Numbered from the stretch's first letter, positions 33,636-41,919 are shown. The stretch is 64,000 bases of DNA from Actinocorallia sp. API 0066 (GCF_020991275.1 NZ_JAJLQY010000013.1:1-64000), one strand, 5' to 3'. Numbers and translations are program-made. Notes: generated from the letters alone by a model not told the origin.

Positions 33636-34279
33636 CCCTCCCCAGGGCCGACGCGCCCAGCTCGACCGTGGGCGAGTACGTGCGGGAGCTTGAGAGCGCG
33701 TTGCACGGGCCGCAACGTGTGCGAGCGCGGTTGGTGGAAGAGATCCAGGGCGGTCTGGAGGAGGCCGTCGCGGAGCTGGCCGAGGAGGGGTGGGCCGTCC
33801 GGGACGCGGAGCGGGAGGCGGTGCGGCGGTTCGGGCCGGTCGCCGAGGTCGCGGCGGCCTGCCAGCGCGAGCTGACCGTCGCGCAGGCCCGGCACACCGC
33901 GTGGGCCGTCGCGCTGGCCGTCCCGGTGCCGCTGGCCTGCTGGGCGCCGCTGTGGGAGGGCACGGCCGCGCGGCTGCTCGCGCTGCCGTTCGCCGCCGTG
34001 GCCGCCGGGGCTGCGCTCCTGGCCGTCGCCGTGCTCGCCGCGACGGGCGGCCTCGCGCGCCGTCTCCCGGCGCCGGGCGCCCTCCCCAGGGCGATGGCCT
34101 GGACGGGCACCGCGGCGTCCGTCGCCCTCGCCCTGGGCACCGCCGCCTCCTGCCTCGCCGCACTGCGCGGAATCGACGGTCCGTTGCTCGCCCTCGCCGT
34201 CACGACGGCGCTCGCGGGCCACGGCGCGGTCGCGGCGTCCGCCCGCGCCTGCCGCGCCTGCCTCCGCCTCGCGTCCTAG
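33632..34279 (+). CDS. Membrane protein with N-terminal permease-prefix (HAAS-like) domain
   Basis: Residues 8-70 of this 215-aa protein form the helical segment typical of the permease-prefix/HAAS domain found next to PadR (YVRELESALHGPQRVRARLVEEI and REAVRRFG). Four hydrophobic segments follow, at about 88-108, 113-138, 152-175 and 182-205. The start GTG overlaps the padR stop. Such proteins are thought to work with PadR in regulating or sensing membrane stress; the exact role is unknown. Confidence 0.8.
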   Translation: MTLPRADAPSSTVGEYVRELESALHGPQRVRARLVEEIQGGLEEAVAELAEEGWAVRDAEREAVRRFGPVAEVAAACQRELTVAQARHTAWAVALAVPVPLACWAPLWEGTAARLLALPFAAVAAGAALLAVAVLAATGGLARRLPAPGALPRAMAWTGTAASVALALGTAASCLAALRGIDGPLLALAVTTALAGHGAVAASARACRACLRLAS

Positions 34280-34385
34280 GCCGCGCGCCGAGATCCGGCT
34301 CCGTCACGGTTCCCCGCCGACGGGGCTCGGCGGGTGTCCGGAATGCAACGATCTCCGGACCCACCCCCTGATGCGAGGAGACCCC

Positions 34386-34598
34386 ATGACCCCCCGGGAC
34401 CTGCGCCGTGCCGCGAGCCTTCAAGTCGCCGCCCTGCTGGTCGGCCTCGGCGTGATCCTCGCGGTGGCGCCGCCGGGCGCGCGCTGGTGGCCGCTGGCCG
34501 TCTGGACGGTCATCGCCGTCCTGTCCGCCGTCCTCGTGGTCAAGCTGCTCGACCTCGCGGGACGGCTGGAGGACCTGCCGGACGAGGACGAGCGCTGA
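34386..34598 (+). CDS. Small two-helix membrane protein
   Basis: This 70-aa protein has hydrophobic segments at about residues 10-28 and 32-52 and a charged C-terminus EDLPDEDER. The ATG follows GAGGAG by a good distance. No family is recognised. It lies 106 bases after the PadR partner gene and could be its last operon member. The codon use is typical of the region. Confidence 0.6.
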   Translation: MTPRDLRRAASLQVAALLVGLGVILAVAPPGARWWPLAVWTVIAVLSAVLVVKLLDLAGRLEDLPDEDER

Positions 34599-34605
34599 AC
34601 CCGGC

Positions 34606-34635
34606 GCGGGCCCGCGGCGGTCGGTGCGGGCCCGC
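34606..34635 (+). terminator. GC-rich palindromes after the padR operon
   Basis: Two copies of the self-complementary GCGGGCCCGC (34606-34615 and 34626-34635) can pair with themselves or with each other. They lie eight bases after the small membrane gene and probably stop transcription. Bases 34640-34936 hold no gene. Confidence 0.45.
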
Positions 34636-34706
34636 GTCCGGCGCGGTCGGGCGGTGGTGGTGCCGGTGGCGGTCTGGCGCCCGCGGAAAATGTCAGAGGC
34701 GCATGA

Positions 34707-34719
34707 TTACATTCAATCA
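34707..34719. promoter_or_regulatory. Candidate operator copy 1 (TTACATTCAATCA)
   Basis: This matches 11 of 13 bases of the site TTACATGCAATCC found before the substrate-binding protein gene. It lies in an AT-richer, gene-free stretch upstream of the ABC transporter operon. Confidence 0.45.
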
Positions 34720-34870
34720 AGGCCGGAGAAGCGTCTAGAACGCGGTGTTTTGGTGGAGTTCGGGATGCTGGGCGGTTTGTGACGTTCGCGGCTTAGGTAG
34801 CAAAGATGCAGCTTGTCGGCATGGAGAGGGGTTGGAAACACGATGTTTACCGCGCGGGGCTTCCAAGGAT

Positions 34871-34883
34871 CTACATGTAATCC
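34871..34883. promoter_or_regulatory. Candidate operator copy 2 (CTACATGTAATCC)
   Basis: The motif contains the palindrome TACATGTA followed by ATCC and stands 54 bases before the ABC ATPase start. It closely matches the copies at 41986 and 42124. Confidence 0.55.
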
Positions 34884-34936
34884 CCCAGACTGGGACATAC
34901 CGAGTCCGGGAAGCACACCGGAAGGAGCTGGATGCG

Positions 34937-35719
34937 GTGAGGGCACTGATCGACACGATGCAGGGCGTGGACGCCGGGCATCTGCTGCACGGGCAGCAGA
35001 TCTCCGTGGACCGCGTGCGCATGCGCTACGCCACGGGCACCACCGCGCTGGAGGACGTCACGCTGAGCGTCGCGCGCGGCGAGTTCGTCGCGATCGTCGG
35101 GCCGTCCGGCTGCGGCAAGTCGACGCTGCTGCGGCTCGCGGCGGGCCTGGAGCGGCCCACCGCCGGGTCGGTGGCGCTCGGCACCTCGTCGGCGGCGTTC
35201 ATCTTCCAGGATCCGACGCTGCTTCCGTGGCGCTCGGTCCGCAAGAACGTCGCGCTGCTCACGCAGCTCGCCAAGCTGCCGAAGGACGAGCGGGAGCGGC
35301 GTGTGGACGCGGCGGTGGAGGCCGTCGGCCTGACGGCGTTCGCCAAGCAGCTCCCCAGGGCGCTGTCCGGAGGGATGCGGATGCGGGTCTCGCTCGCCCG
35401 CGCCCTCGCCCTGGAACCGGAGGTGATGCTCCTGGACGAGCCGTTCGGCGCGCTCGACGAGCTCACCAGGGACGAGATGCAGTCCCAGCTGCTGGAGCTG
35501 CACCGCCGCGCGGAGTTCACCGCGATGCTCGTCACCCACTCCGTGTCCGAGGCGGTCTACCTCGCGGACCGGGTGGTGGTGATGTCGGCGCGGCCCGGCC
35601 GGATCAGCGGCGTCGTCGAGGTCGGCCTGCCGCGCGACAGGGACGCGGCGATCCGGTTCGACCCGCGGTTCGTCGCGCGGGTGTCCGAGGTGTCCGCGCT
35701 CCTGCACGGGCGGGGGTGA
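34937..35719 (+). CDS. ABC transporter ATPase, nitrate/sulfonate/taurine (NitT/TauT) type
   Basis: This 260-aa ATPase has Walker A GPSGCGKST, Q loop FQDPTLLPWRSV, signature LSGGMRMRVSLARAL and Walker B VMLLDEPFGALDE. The DPTLLPWRSV and GGMRMRV versions are typical of the SsuB/TauB/ThiZ group. The GTG at 34937 is chosen because AAGGAG lies nine bases upstream. The permease gene follows six bases after the stop. The matching binding protein is probably the NMT1-like lipoprotein at 42172, which shares the same upstream motif. Confidence 0.93.
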   Translation: MRALIDTMQGVDAGHLLHGQQISVDRVRMRYATGTTALEDVTLSVARGEFVAIVGPSGCGKSTLLRLAAGLERPTAGSVALGTSSAAFIFQDPTLLPWRSVRKNVALLTQLAKLPKDERERRVDAAVEAVGLTAFAKQLPRALSGGMRMRVSLARALALEPEVMLLDEPFGALDELTRDEMQSQLLELHRRAEFTAMLVTHSVSEAVYLADRVVVMSARPGRISGVVEVGLPRDRDAAIRFDPRFVARVSEVSALLHGRG

Positions 35720-35725
35720 GCGGCC

Positions 35726-36574
35726 ATGGCGAGCACCACGCTCCCCGCCGTGAAGACGGCCCCCGAAGCCACGTCCGCGAAGCGGCCACGCGCCGCCTGG
35801 GCGCGCCGCGCCTTCGTGCCCTCCCTGTCGATCGTGCTGGGCCTGGCCGCCTGGTACTTCGTCAGCTACGCGCTCCTGACCCCGGACCGCCGGTTCCTGC
35901 TACCGCCCGCCCACGAGGTGCTGACCAGGGCGCTCCTCGACCCCGAACACGTCAGGCCGATGCTGGAGGCGCTCGCCGTGACGGCGCGGATCACCGCGCT
36001 CGGCCTCACCGTCGCCACCCTGATCGGCGTCCTCGCGGGCATCCTCATGAGCCGGTCCCGCGTGGTCGAGCAGGTGGTGTTCCCCTACGCGGTGATGCTC
36101 CAGGTCGTACCCGTGCTCGCCCTGGTGCCGCTCATCGGCATCTGGTTCGGCTACGGCTCGTTCTCCCGCACCGTCGTCTGCGTGATCATCGCGCTGTTCC
36201 CGATCATCACCAACACCCACTTCGGGATGCGCTCCATCGACCGGAGCCTGCACGAGCTGTTCACGCTCGGCCGGGCGTCGGGGCCGCGCAGGCTCCTCAG
36301 CCTGGAACTGCCCGCCGCGCTCCCGTCGATCCTGACCGGCCTGCGGATCGCGTCCGGGCAGGCCGTCGTCGGGGCGATCATCGGCGACATGTTCTTCGCC
36401 CAGGGCGAGCCGGGCATCGGCACGCTGCTGGCCGCCTACCAGGCGACGCTGCGCTCGCACGACCTCGTCGCCGCCATCTTCCTCGCCTCCCTCTTCGGCG
36501 TCGCCGTCTTCTCGCTGTTCGCGCTCACCTCGCGGCTCGCGGTCGGACGGTGGCACTCCTCCGGCGCCCGCTGA
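35726..36574 (+). CDS. ABC transporter permease (SsuC/TauC type)
   Basis: This 282-aa inner-membrane protein has about six helices and the BPD_transp_1 fold. The cytoplasmic EAA-like loop is around ELPAALPSILTGLRIASGQAVVG (here quoted in part, near residue 195). It pairs with the preceding ATPase. A glycine/arginine-rich cytosolic N-terminus of about 35 residues precedes the first helix. Substrate is not given by the sequence; neighbouring enzymes suggest a small N-containing ring compound. Confidence 0.93.
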   Translation: MASTTLPAVKTAPEATSAKRPRAAWARRAFVPSLSIVLGLAAWYFVSYALLTPDRRFLLPPAHEVLTRALLDPEHVRPMLEALAVTARITALGLTVATLIGVLAGILMSRSRVVEQVVFPYAVMLQVVPVLALVPLIGIWFGYGSFSRTVVCVIIALFPIITNTHFGMRSIDRSLHELFTLGRASGPRRLLSLELPAALPSILTGLRIASGQAVVGAIIGDMFFAQGEPGIGTLLAAYQATLRSHDLVAAIFLASLFGVAVFSLFALTSRLAVGRWHSSGAR

Positions 36575-36598
36575 CGCCACGACAACGAAAGCAGGAGC

Positions 36599-37594
36599 AT
36601 GACCACCGACTACTCACTCGCCGAGCTCAACAAGGAGGCCCGGATGGGCGGGCTCGGGGTCGAGACGACCGACCGGCAGATCCCGGTCATCGACCTCACC
36701 GACTTCGACGCCCGCAAGGCCGAGATCACCGACGCGCTGTGGCGGGCCGCCACCGAGATCGGCTTCTTCCAGATCACCGGCCACGGCATCGACCCGGCGC
36801 TCGTCGACCGCGCGTTCGCGGAGGCCGCGCGGTTCTTCGCGCTGCCCGAGCACGTCAAGGGGAAGGTCCCGCTGGTCAAGGAGCACAACGCGGGCTGGGA
36901 GTCGCTCACCCAGGTGCGGCCGTCGATCGGGACGCCGGACCGCAAGGAGTCCTACCAGATCACCCGTCCGCACATGGCTTCCCTCTGGCCGGACAAGACG
37001 GACCTTCCGGGCTTCCAGGAGTTCATGCTGGACTTCGAGGCGCGCTGCTGGGACGTCGCCATGCGGGTCCTGTCCTGCTTCGCCGACCGGCTCGGCTTCG
37101 ACACCGGTTTCTTCGCCCGCGCCCACGACCCCGCCGGCGCGGACTACCAGTCGACGCTCCGGCTCATCCACTACTTCGCGCTGCCCGACGACTACGAGCC
37201 CGACCCGGCGGTGTGGCGGGCCGGCGCGCACACCGACTTCGACTGCCTCACCCTGCTGTTCCAGCGCGACGGACAGGGCGGCCTCCAGGTCTGCCCCGGC
37301 CGGGACGCCGACGCGCAGGAGTGGACGCCGGTGCCGCCGTCGTCGGAGGCGATCACCTGCAACATCGGCGACATGCTCATGCGCTGGTCCGACGACCAGC
37401 TCATGTCGAACTTCCACCGGGTGCGGATGCCCGTCGCCGGGGAGTACACCGGGCCGCGCTTCAGCATCCCGTTCTTCGCGCAGGCCAACCGGGACGCCCT
37501 CATCGAGAGCCCCGGCGGCAAGTACGCGCCGATCACCGCGGCGGAGTACCTGAGGCAGCGCGTCACGGCCAACTACGATGAGCGCAAAGCCTGA
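36599..37594 (+). CDS. Isopenicillin N synthase-like Fe(II)/2-oxoglutarate dioxygenase 1
   Basis: This 331-aa enzyme has a DIOX_N segment (about residues 25-130; FFQITGHGIDPALVDRAF region) and a 2OG-FeII_Oxy jelly roll. The iron ligands His211, Asp213 (AHTDFD) and His273 (FHRV) and the 2-oxoglutarate-binding Arg287-x-Ser289 are all present, so it should be active. It would hydroxylate or oxidise the compound brought in by the ABC transporter. It follows the permease by 24 bases. A second, divergent dioxygenase of the same family is at 40888. Thymine-7-hydroxylase belongs to this family and is a possible model, but substrate is unproven. Confidence 0.9.
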   Translation: MTTDYSLAELNKEARMGGLGVETTDRQIPVIDLTDFDARKAEITDALWRAATEIGFFQITGHGIDPALVDRAFAEAARFFALPEHVKGKVPLVKEHNAGWESLTQVRPSIGTPDRKESYQITRPHMASLWPDKTDLPGFQEFMLDFEARCWDVAMRVLSCFADRLGFDTGFFARAHDPAGADYQSTLRLIHYFALPDDYEPDPAVWRAGAHTDFDCLTLLFQRDGQGGLQVCPGRDADAQEWTPVPPSSEAITCNIGDMLMRWSDDQLMSNFHRVRMPVAGEYTGPRFSIPFFAQANRDALIESPGGKYAPITAAEYLRQRVTANYDERKA

Positions 37595-37670
37595 GGGACG
37601 GCAGGGGCCGCCCGGCCCGCACGGACGCCGTGACGGCCCGGCCGGGCCGTCACGGCGCGGAGGAAGGACC

Positions 37671-38333
37671 ATGGGCAGTAGCGACAACGGCGAGCTGCTC
37701 GTCGACACCGTCTATCACCGGCTCACCGAGCGGATCTTCTCGGGCGAGCTGCCACCGGGCACGCCGCTGAGCGTCCCGGCGCTGGCGGCGGAGCTGGACG
37801 TCAGCCGCAGCCCCGTCCGCGAGTCGGTGCAGCGGCTCATCTACGACGGGATCGCCGTGCACACCCCGTACGCGGGCGCGAAGGTCGCGGTGATCGACGA
37901 GGAGTCGATCTTCGACGTGATGCAGGTGCGGGAGGTCCTCGACGGCCTCGCCGCCCGCGAGGCCACCCTCAAGATCGACGACGCGGGCCTCGCCGGGCTC
38001 GCCGCGATCATCGAGCGGCAGGCCGACCTCCTGTCCCGCGAGCCCGACCCGCACACCGAGGCCGCCCTCGACCTGGAGTTCCACACAGCGATCCGCGCCG
38101 CCTCCGGCAACGCCGCCCTCCGCGACGCCCTCCACCGCCTCGACGCCCGCGCCCACCTCTACCGCTCCGGCCTCTGGTCCGTGCAACGCAACCGCGAACA
38201 CGCCCTCGCCGAACACCGAGCCATCCTCACCGCCCTGGACGCCGGCGACCCCACCGCCGCCCAGACCACCGCCGCCGCCCACGTAGCCGCCCTCACCACC
38301 CGAATGAAACGCTGGCTGACAACCCACCCCTAA
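37671..38333 (+). CDS. GntR family (FCD) transcriptional regulator
   Basis: This 220-aa protein has an N-terminal winged helix (about residues 5-72, with LSVPALAAELDVSRSPVRESVQRL in part) and a C-terminal FCD effector domain. Possible metal ligands are Asp/His in DLEFHTAI, His in AEHRAIL and His in AAAHVAAL. FadR-type FCD regulators usually repress nearby catabolic genes until the substrate binds. The ATG follows GGAGGAAGG. It ends the plus-strand transporter/dioxygenase operon and is the best candidate to bind the TTRCATGYAATCC motif found upstream of both halves of the cluster. Confidence 0.9.
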   Translation: MGSSDNGELLVDTVYHRLTERIFSGELPPGTPLSVPALAAELDVSRSPVRESVQRLIYDGIAVHTPYAGAKVAVIDEESIFDVMQVREVLDGLAAREATLKIDDAGLAGLAAIIERQADLLSREPDPHTEAALDLEFHTAIRAASGNAALRDALHRLDARAHLYRSGLWSVQRNREHALAEHRAILTALDAGDPTAAQTTAAAHVAALTTRMKRWLTTHP

Positions 38334-38376
38334 CCCCCTCCGCCGACCGGTTGACCACCTCAAACCGACCACCCAC

Positions 38377-38508
38377 CTACTCCTCCGAATAACCCGCCCG
38401 ATTCCCCAACACCAACACCACGACGTTCACCACGACCGACCAGGAAATCACCACCACCCCGAACACCACCACCGGCAACGGCACCCCCCAACCCCGACCC
38501 GACACCAC
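38377..38508 (-). CDS. Possible small single-helix membrane peptide
   Basis: A 43-codon frame encodes a very hydrophobic stretch (VPLPVVVFGVVVISWSVVV) and ends NRAGYSEE, which looks like a small membrane peptide. It begins with two GTG codons directly after GGGGGGAGG, an unusually short spacing. The local DNA is G/T-rich, which alone can give many Val codons, so the call is weak. It follows the tandem paralog pair on the same strand. Confidence 0.25.
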   Translation of the reverse strand: MVSGRGWGVPLPVVVFGVVVISWSVVVNVVVLVLGNRAGYSEE

Positions 38509-38544
38509 CCTCCCCCCCGAAGCCTTCTCCGAACTGACGCGACA

Positions 38545-38925
38545 TCACCGTTCCTCGTCCGGCGGGATCTTTTCCAGGCGGTTGGTACCGTTCGGTTCGA
38601 TGATCCAGAGGTCGCCCGGGCAGGCCGGGCCGTCGATCTGCGCCAGCCTTTCTTCGCTCTCGGCATCGACGAGGAAGACCCGCACGCCTCTGCAGGAGGT
38701 GAGCAGGCGCTTTTCCGACTTGGCGTGGACCCTCAGGAGGCGGAAAGGACGTCGCCCGTCTCCCTCGTCCACCATCACCACGACCAGCCTGTCCATGCCG
38801 TTGCGCACCTGGAAGTACTCCTCCGGCGCGGGAACACTGTTGTAGGGCAGCACACAGCCGCCGACCAGCCAGGCCCCCGAAAGCGGCCCCCACACCTTTC
38901 GCCAGCTTTCCCACACGCCGCTCAC
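38545..38925 (-). CDS. Small protein, paralog B of a tandem pair, unknown family
   Basis: This 126-aa protein has a moderately hydrophobic N-terminus (GPLSGAWLVGGCVLPYN), possibly an anchor or signal. The main part is a beta-rich domain with FQVRNGMDRLVVVMVDEGDGR, a Cys in TSCRG, a second Cys in PACPGD and LWIIEPNGTNRLE. The same pattern occurs in the preceding gene, so the two are tandem duplicates that have diverged. The GTG start overlaps the paralog stop (GTGA). I recognise no known family. Confidence 0.6.
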   Translation of the reverse strand: MSGVWESWRKVWGPLSGAWLVGGCVLPYNSVPAPEEYFQVRNGMDRLVVVMVDEGDGRRPFRLLRVHAKSEKRLLTSCRGVRVFLVDAESEERLAQIDGPACPGDLWIIEPNGTNRLEKIPPDEER

Positions 38926-39344
38926 CGCCTTTCTCCGTTCGAGGTGGACCCGGCTCCCACGCGCGCCCCTCGGGTCTCTCCGGCCGGACGGTCCAGGTGG
39001 GTGGTGCCGTCGGGGTCGATGACCCAGACGGAGGCCGGGCAGAGAAGGCCGTACGCCTCGGCGACGAGGGCGCCGCCAGCGGTCCGCAGTGCGGAGCGGT
39101 GGCCGCGACAGCCGTCGGCGAGCATCGCGCTCCGCGGACCGGGACGGATCGGGCCGAGTTCCAGCCTCCCGTCCGTGTCCTCCACCACGAGGAGGACCGG
39201 CCTGTCCCACTCGTTGAGCACCGAGAAGGACACCCCCACGTCCTCCCCCTCATCAATCGGCACCAGAAAACACCCCGCACCGAACACCAGAACCCCCGCG
39301 AGCGCGGCACACCCGGCGAATGCCCTCACCCACCCCCTCCCCAC
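38922..39344 (-). CDS. Probable lipoprotein, paralog A of a tandem pair, unknown family
   Basis: This 140-aa protein starts with an arginine and a hydrophobic stretch ending in VFGAGC near residue 25, a marginal lipobox. The domain that follows contains FSVLNEWDRPVLLVVEDTDGR, a Cys in DGCRG, a Cys in LLCPAS and VWVIDPDGTTHLD. The equivalent segments in the next gene are clearly related, at roughly one third identity by eye. A small extracytoplasmic disulfide domain is likely. Function unknown. Confidence 0.65.
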   Translation of the reverse strand: MGRGWVRAFAGCAALAGVLVFGAGCFLVPIDEGEDVGVSFSVLNEWDRPVLLVVEDTDGRLELGPIRPGPRSAMLADGCRGHRSALRTAGGALVAEAYGLLCPASVWVIDPDGTTHLDRPAGETRGARVGAGSTSNGERR

Positions 39345-39354
39345 CGCACTCTCC

Positions 39355-39726
39355 TCACCCAGCCCCGAATCCGAACATTCCGGTCAGCGTCGCGCCCTCG
39401 TCACGCAGCTCCGGTTCGCCGACGACCTGTACCTGTGCGACCACGGCCGCGAGGGCGGGCTGGGCGGTCGGCTTGTCCGGGGCCGCGCCGGTGAACAGGG
39501 TGAAGGTGGTGGAGCGGTCTCTACGGTGCCATCCGGGCGGCGAATCGGCGTCGTAGTCGGCGGAACTGCCGGTCCTTCCGCAGGAGATCGTGCCGTCCGG
39601 CGGGTTGACCGATGGCTCGCCATCGCTCCGCGTCGGCGGGGCGGCGGGCTGTCGTGCGGGATGTCGGGTGGGGGTGGGGTTAGAGGTGGAGGGTTTGGTT
39701 GAAGGAGGTGGTGGTGGTGGTTTTTA
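39355..39726 (-). pseudogene. Start-less coding remnant
   Basis: An open minus-strand frame runs from after a TAA at about 39727 to a TGA at 39355. From 39640 onward its codons look truly coding (GC third positions), for example DGTISCGRTGSSADYDAD and TTFTLFTGAAPDKPTAQP, and it ends GMFGFGAG. The open frame has no ATG, GTG or TTG before the coding-like part. Its upstream end runs into the low-complexity 3' end of the FAD oxidoreductase gene. It may be the C-terminal end of a broken gene. Confidence 0.4.
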
Positions 39727-40885
39727 GGTCGGGTAGGGGGAGGGGGGTGGGTGGGGGGTGTGGGGGGAAGGTGAGGGTTTGGAGGGTTTTTTGGGGGGTG
39801 CGGTGGAGTTCCAGGTGGTGGAAGTGGGGGGCGCAGGGGCGGAGGGTGGTGGAGTGGAGTTGGGCCAGGAAGAGGGGCTCCTGGTGGGGGGAGTATTCGC
39901 CTTCCAGCCAGGGGAGGCGGGGGGTTGAGGGGTGGGGCCAGAGGGTGGGGTGGCTGTAGGGGAGGTGGGAGGGGGATTCGGGCCAGGGGGTGAGGAGGCC
40001 CGCGTGGGTGGCGGCTCGGGCGGCCAGTTCGGGGAGGGCGTTGGTGTCGGGGAGGAGGAGGGTGATGGGGGCGTCGGGACAGAGGTCGGGTGAGGTGAGG
40101 GGGAGGGAGGTTCTGGGGTGGCGGTGGAGGGAGAGGAGGCGGGTGGGGATGTCGCTGGTGGCTACGGACCAGGCGAAGCGGCAGCAGGAGTCGAAGGACG
40201 GGAAGACGGCGCACACCGGCGTGTAGGAGCGGGCCGGGACCAGGCGGAGTTCCACCCGGGTGAGGACGCCGGGGCGGCCGTGGGAGCCCAGGACGGGTAG
40301 GACGTCGGGGCCCTCCAGGCGGACGTGGCGCGGGGTCGGCTCGCGGGTGAGGAGTTCGACGGCGAGGACGTTGCCGTCGCGGAGGGCGCCGTGCGAGGCC
40401 GAGCCGAGCGCGACGGGGCCGCCGCCGCACACGAAGCCGGAAGCCGTCGCGACGTCGGCGGAGCCGGGCAGGAGGGCGAGCTCCTGCCCGGTCGCGCGGG
40501 CCGCCTCCTCCGCGACGCGCAGCACCGTGCCGGGCAGCAGCGAGATCCGGCCCGGCTCGACCGCCAGCACCCCCGCCACGCCCCTGACGTCCACGACGAG
40601 CCCCGCTCCCCCGACACCCGGCCGACCCGCACCGCCCGGCCGCAGGACGCCTCCCAGACGCCCGCCGAGGTACTCCCCCGGATCGCCGGGCCGGACCGGG
40701 ACGGGTGGGGCCGTGCCCGCGCCGTGGACGGTCAGGGGCATGCCGTGCCGGGCGGCGCGGGCGACGAGCGCGGTGAGTTCGGCGACCGTCCGTGGGCGTT
40801 CCCCGGACGGCGGCGCGAGGCCGTCGGGTGAGGGGAACGGGCGGTCGGGGGTGCGGAGGAGGCCGTCGAGGGTGGTGCGGGGCAT
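39680..40885 (-). CDS. FAD-binding (PCMH-type) oxidoreductase
   Basis: This protein of about 401 aa has an FAD_binding_4-like N-terminal half with RTVAELTALVARAARHGMPLTVHG (in part), a GSADVATASGFVCGGG loop and a following strand-rich region. It would oxidise a small molecule with bound FAD. The C-terminal 120 residues are rich in His, Pro and Leu and become low in complexity (TFPPHPPPTPLPLP), so the true C-terminus may be lost or the gene decayed here. The start ATG lies two bases after the stop of the second dioxygenase, so the two are one operon. Confidence 0.72.
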   Translation of the reverse strand: MPRTTLDGLLRTPDRPFPSPDGLAPPSGERPRTVAELTALVARAARHGMPLTVHGAGTAPPVPVRPGDPGEYLGGRLGGVLRPGGAGRPGVGGAGLVVDVRGVAGVLAVEPGRISLLPGTVLRVAEEAARATGQELALLPGSADVATASGFVCGGGPVALGSASHGALRDGNVLAVELLTREPTPRHVRLEGPDVLPVLGSHGRPGVLTRVELRLVPARSYTPVCAVFPSFDSCCRFAWSVATSDIPTRLLSLHRHPRTSLPLTSPDLCPDAPITLLLPDTNALPELAARAATHAGLLTPWPESPSHLPYSHPTLWPHPSTPRLPWLEGEYSPHQEPLFLAQLHSTTLRPCAPHFHHLELHRTPQKTLQTLTFPPHPPPTPLPLPDLKTTTTTSFNQTLHL

Positions 40886-40887
40886 GG

Positions 40888-41919
40888 TCAGCGGGCGGCC
40901 CGGACGCGGTCGGTCTCGCGGAGCGGGGTGGAGACGGCGCCGGTGCCCTTGAGGCCCGCGACCTTCATGGCGATGTTCTCCGCGATGGTGATGGGCGGGT
41001 AGCCGGGGGACGCGGTGTCGGCGCAGCCGGGCAGCGTCTCGATGACGGCGTCGTGGTCGCCGTCGAAGAAGAACGCGGCGGAGCGGCGCCGGACGATCGA
41101 GCCTCCGACGACGGGCGGGTCGACCCGGTGCACGGTGGACAGCCAGCGGTCGTTCGTCCACCGGGCCATCGCGTCGCCGAGGTTCACCAGGAAGGCGCCT
41201 TCGGCGGGCTGGACGTCGTGCCAGACGCCGTCGGTGTCGAGGACCTGGAGGCCGGGCACCCGGTCGGCCCACAGGACGGTGAGGATGCCGAAGTCGGTGT
41301 GGGCGCCCATACCGAGGACTTCTCCGGCGACGGCCTCTCCTTCGGGGAGCGCGTAGTTGTTCATCTTGAGCGCGTCGATGGAGCGGCCCGTCATGCCGTC
41401 GAAGTAGCCCTGCGGTAGGCCGAGCGCGTCGGTGAAGACGCGGAGGAGGGTCCGTGAGAGCGTCCGTACCTCCGCGAAGTACCTTTCGACGGCCGGGCGG
41501 AACGTGCTCGCGGCGTCCGGCCACGTGTTGTCCGCGTAGCTCGCCTCCGGCAGGTCCGGGTCGGCGTACCAGGAGCGCTCGCTCCCGACGGTGAAGGACT
41601 CGTAGAAGTCGTTCATGGCGGTGGTGATGCCGAGGCTGCGGCTCAGGGACTCGGACTTGGGCGGGGAGTAGCCGCGGTTCTCCCCCGGCCTGCGGTACGC
41701 CTTCTTGGCTTCCAGCGGCAGGCCGAAGAACGTGTCGAGCGCGGCGCCGAGGCCGTCGATGACGGCGTCGGGCACCCCGTGCCCGGTGATCTGCACAAAG
41801 CCGACCTCGCGGCAGGCGCTGTCGAGTTCGGCGGCGACGCGCGCGCACTCGGCCGAGGCGCCCGCGTGCGCGCCGGGCGCGCGGTAGGGGCTGATGTCCA
41901 GGACGGGAACGGTGAACAT
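40888..41919 (-). CDS. Isopenicillin N synthase-like Fe(II)/2-oxoglutarate dioxygenase 2
   Basis: This 343-aa enzyme has the same fold and family as the dioxygenase at 36599. Iron ligands are His207 and Asp209 (AHTDFG) and His264 (VHRVD); the 2-oxoglutarate Arg is in RRRSAAFFF. N-terminal family motif GFVQITGHGVPDAVIDGL is present in part. It is first in a minus-strand pair with the FAD oxidoreductase and divergent from the substrate-binding lipoprotein. Upstream lies a motif shared with the ABC operon. The two dioxygenases probably catalyse successive or alternative oxidations. The ATG follows GGGAAGAG. Confidence 0.9.
   Translation of the reverse strand: MFTVPVLDISPYRAPGAHAGASAECARVAAELDSACREVGFVQITGHGVPDAVIDGLGAALDTFFGLPLEAKKAYRRPGENRGYSPPKSESLSRSLGITTAMNDFYESFTVGSERSWYADPDLPEASYADNTWPDAASTFRPAVERYFAEVRTLSRTLLRVFTDALGLPQGYFDGMTGRSIDALKMNNYALPEGEAVAGEVLGMGAHTDFGILTVLWADRVPGLQVLDTDGVWHDVQPAEGAFLVNLGDAMARWTNDRWLSTVHRVDPPVVGGSIVRRRSAAFFFDGDHDAVIETLPGCADTASPGYPPITIAENIAMKVAGLKGTGAVSTPLRETDRVRAAR

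Noticed and set aside
34745-34936. N-terminal extension of the ABC ATPase
   Set aside because: The added sequence has no homology-like features, overlaps candidate operators and lacks a ribosome site; AAGGAG supports the GTG at 34937.
34686-34936. Riboswitch (thiamine or purine) upstream of the transporter
   Set aside because: No recognisable conserved riboswitch core was seen; short palindromic protein-binding motifs explain the region better.
38360-38545. Glycine-rich 62-codon frame starting at the overlapping GTGATG
   Set aside because: Composition follows from the G-rich strand; a different frame gives a more protein-like hydrophobic peptide, itself only weakly supported.
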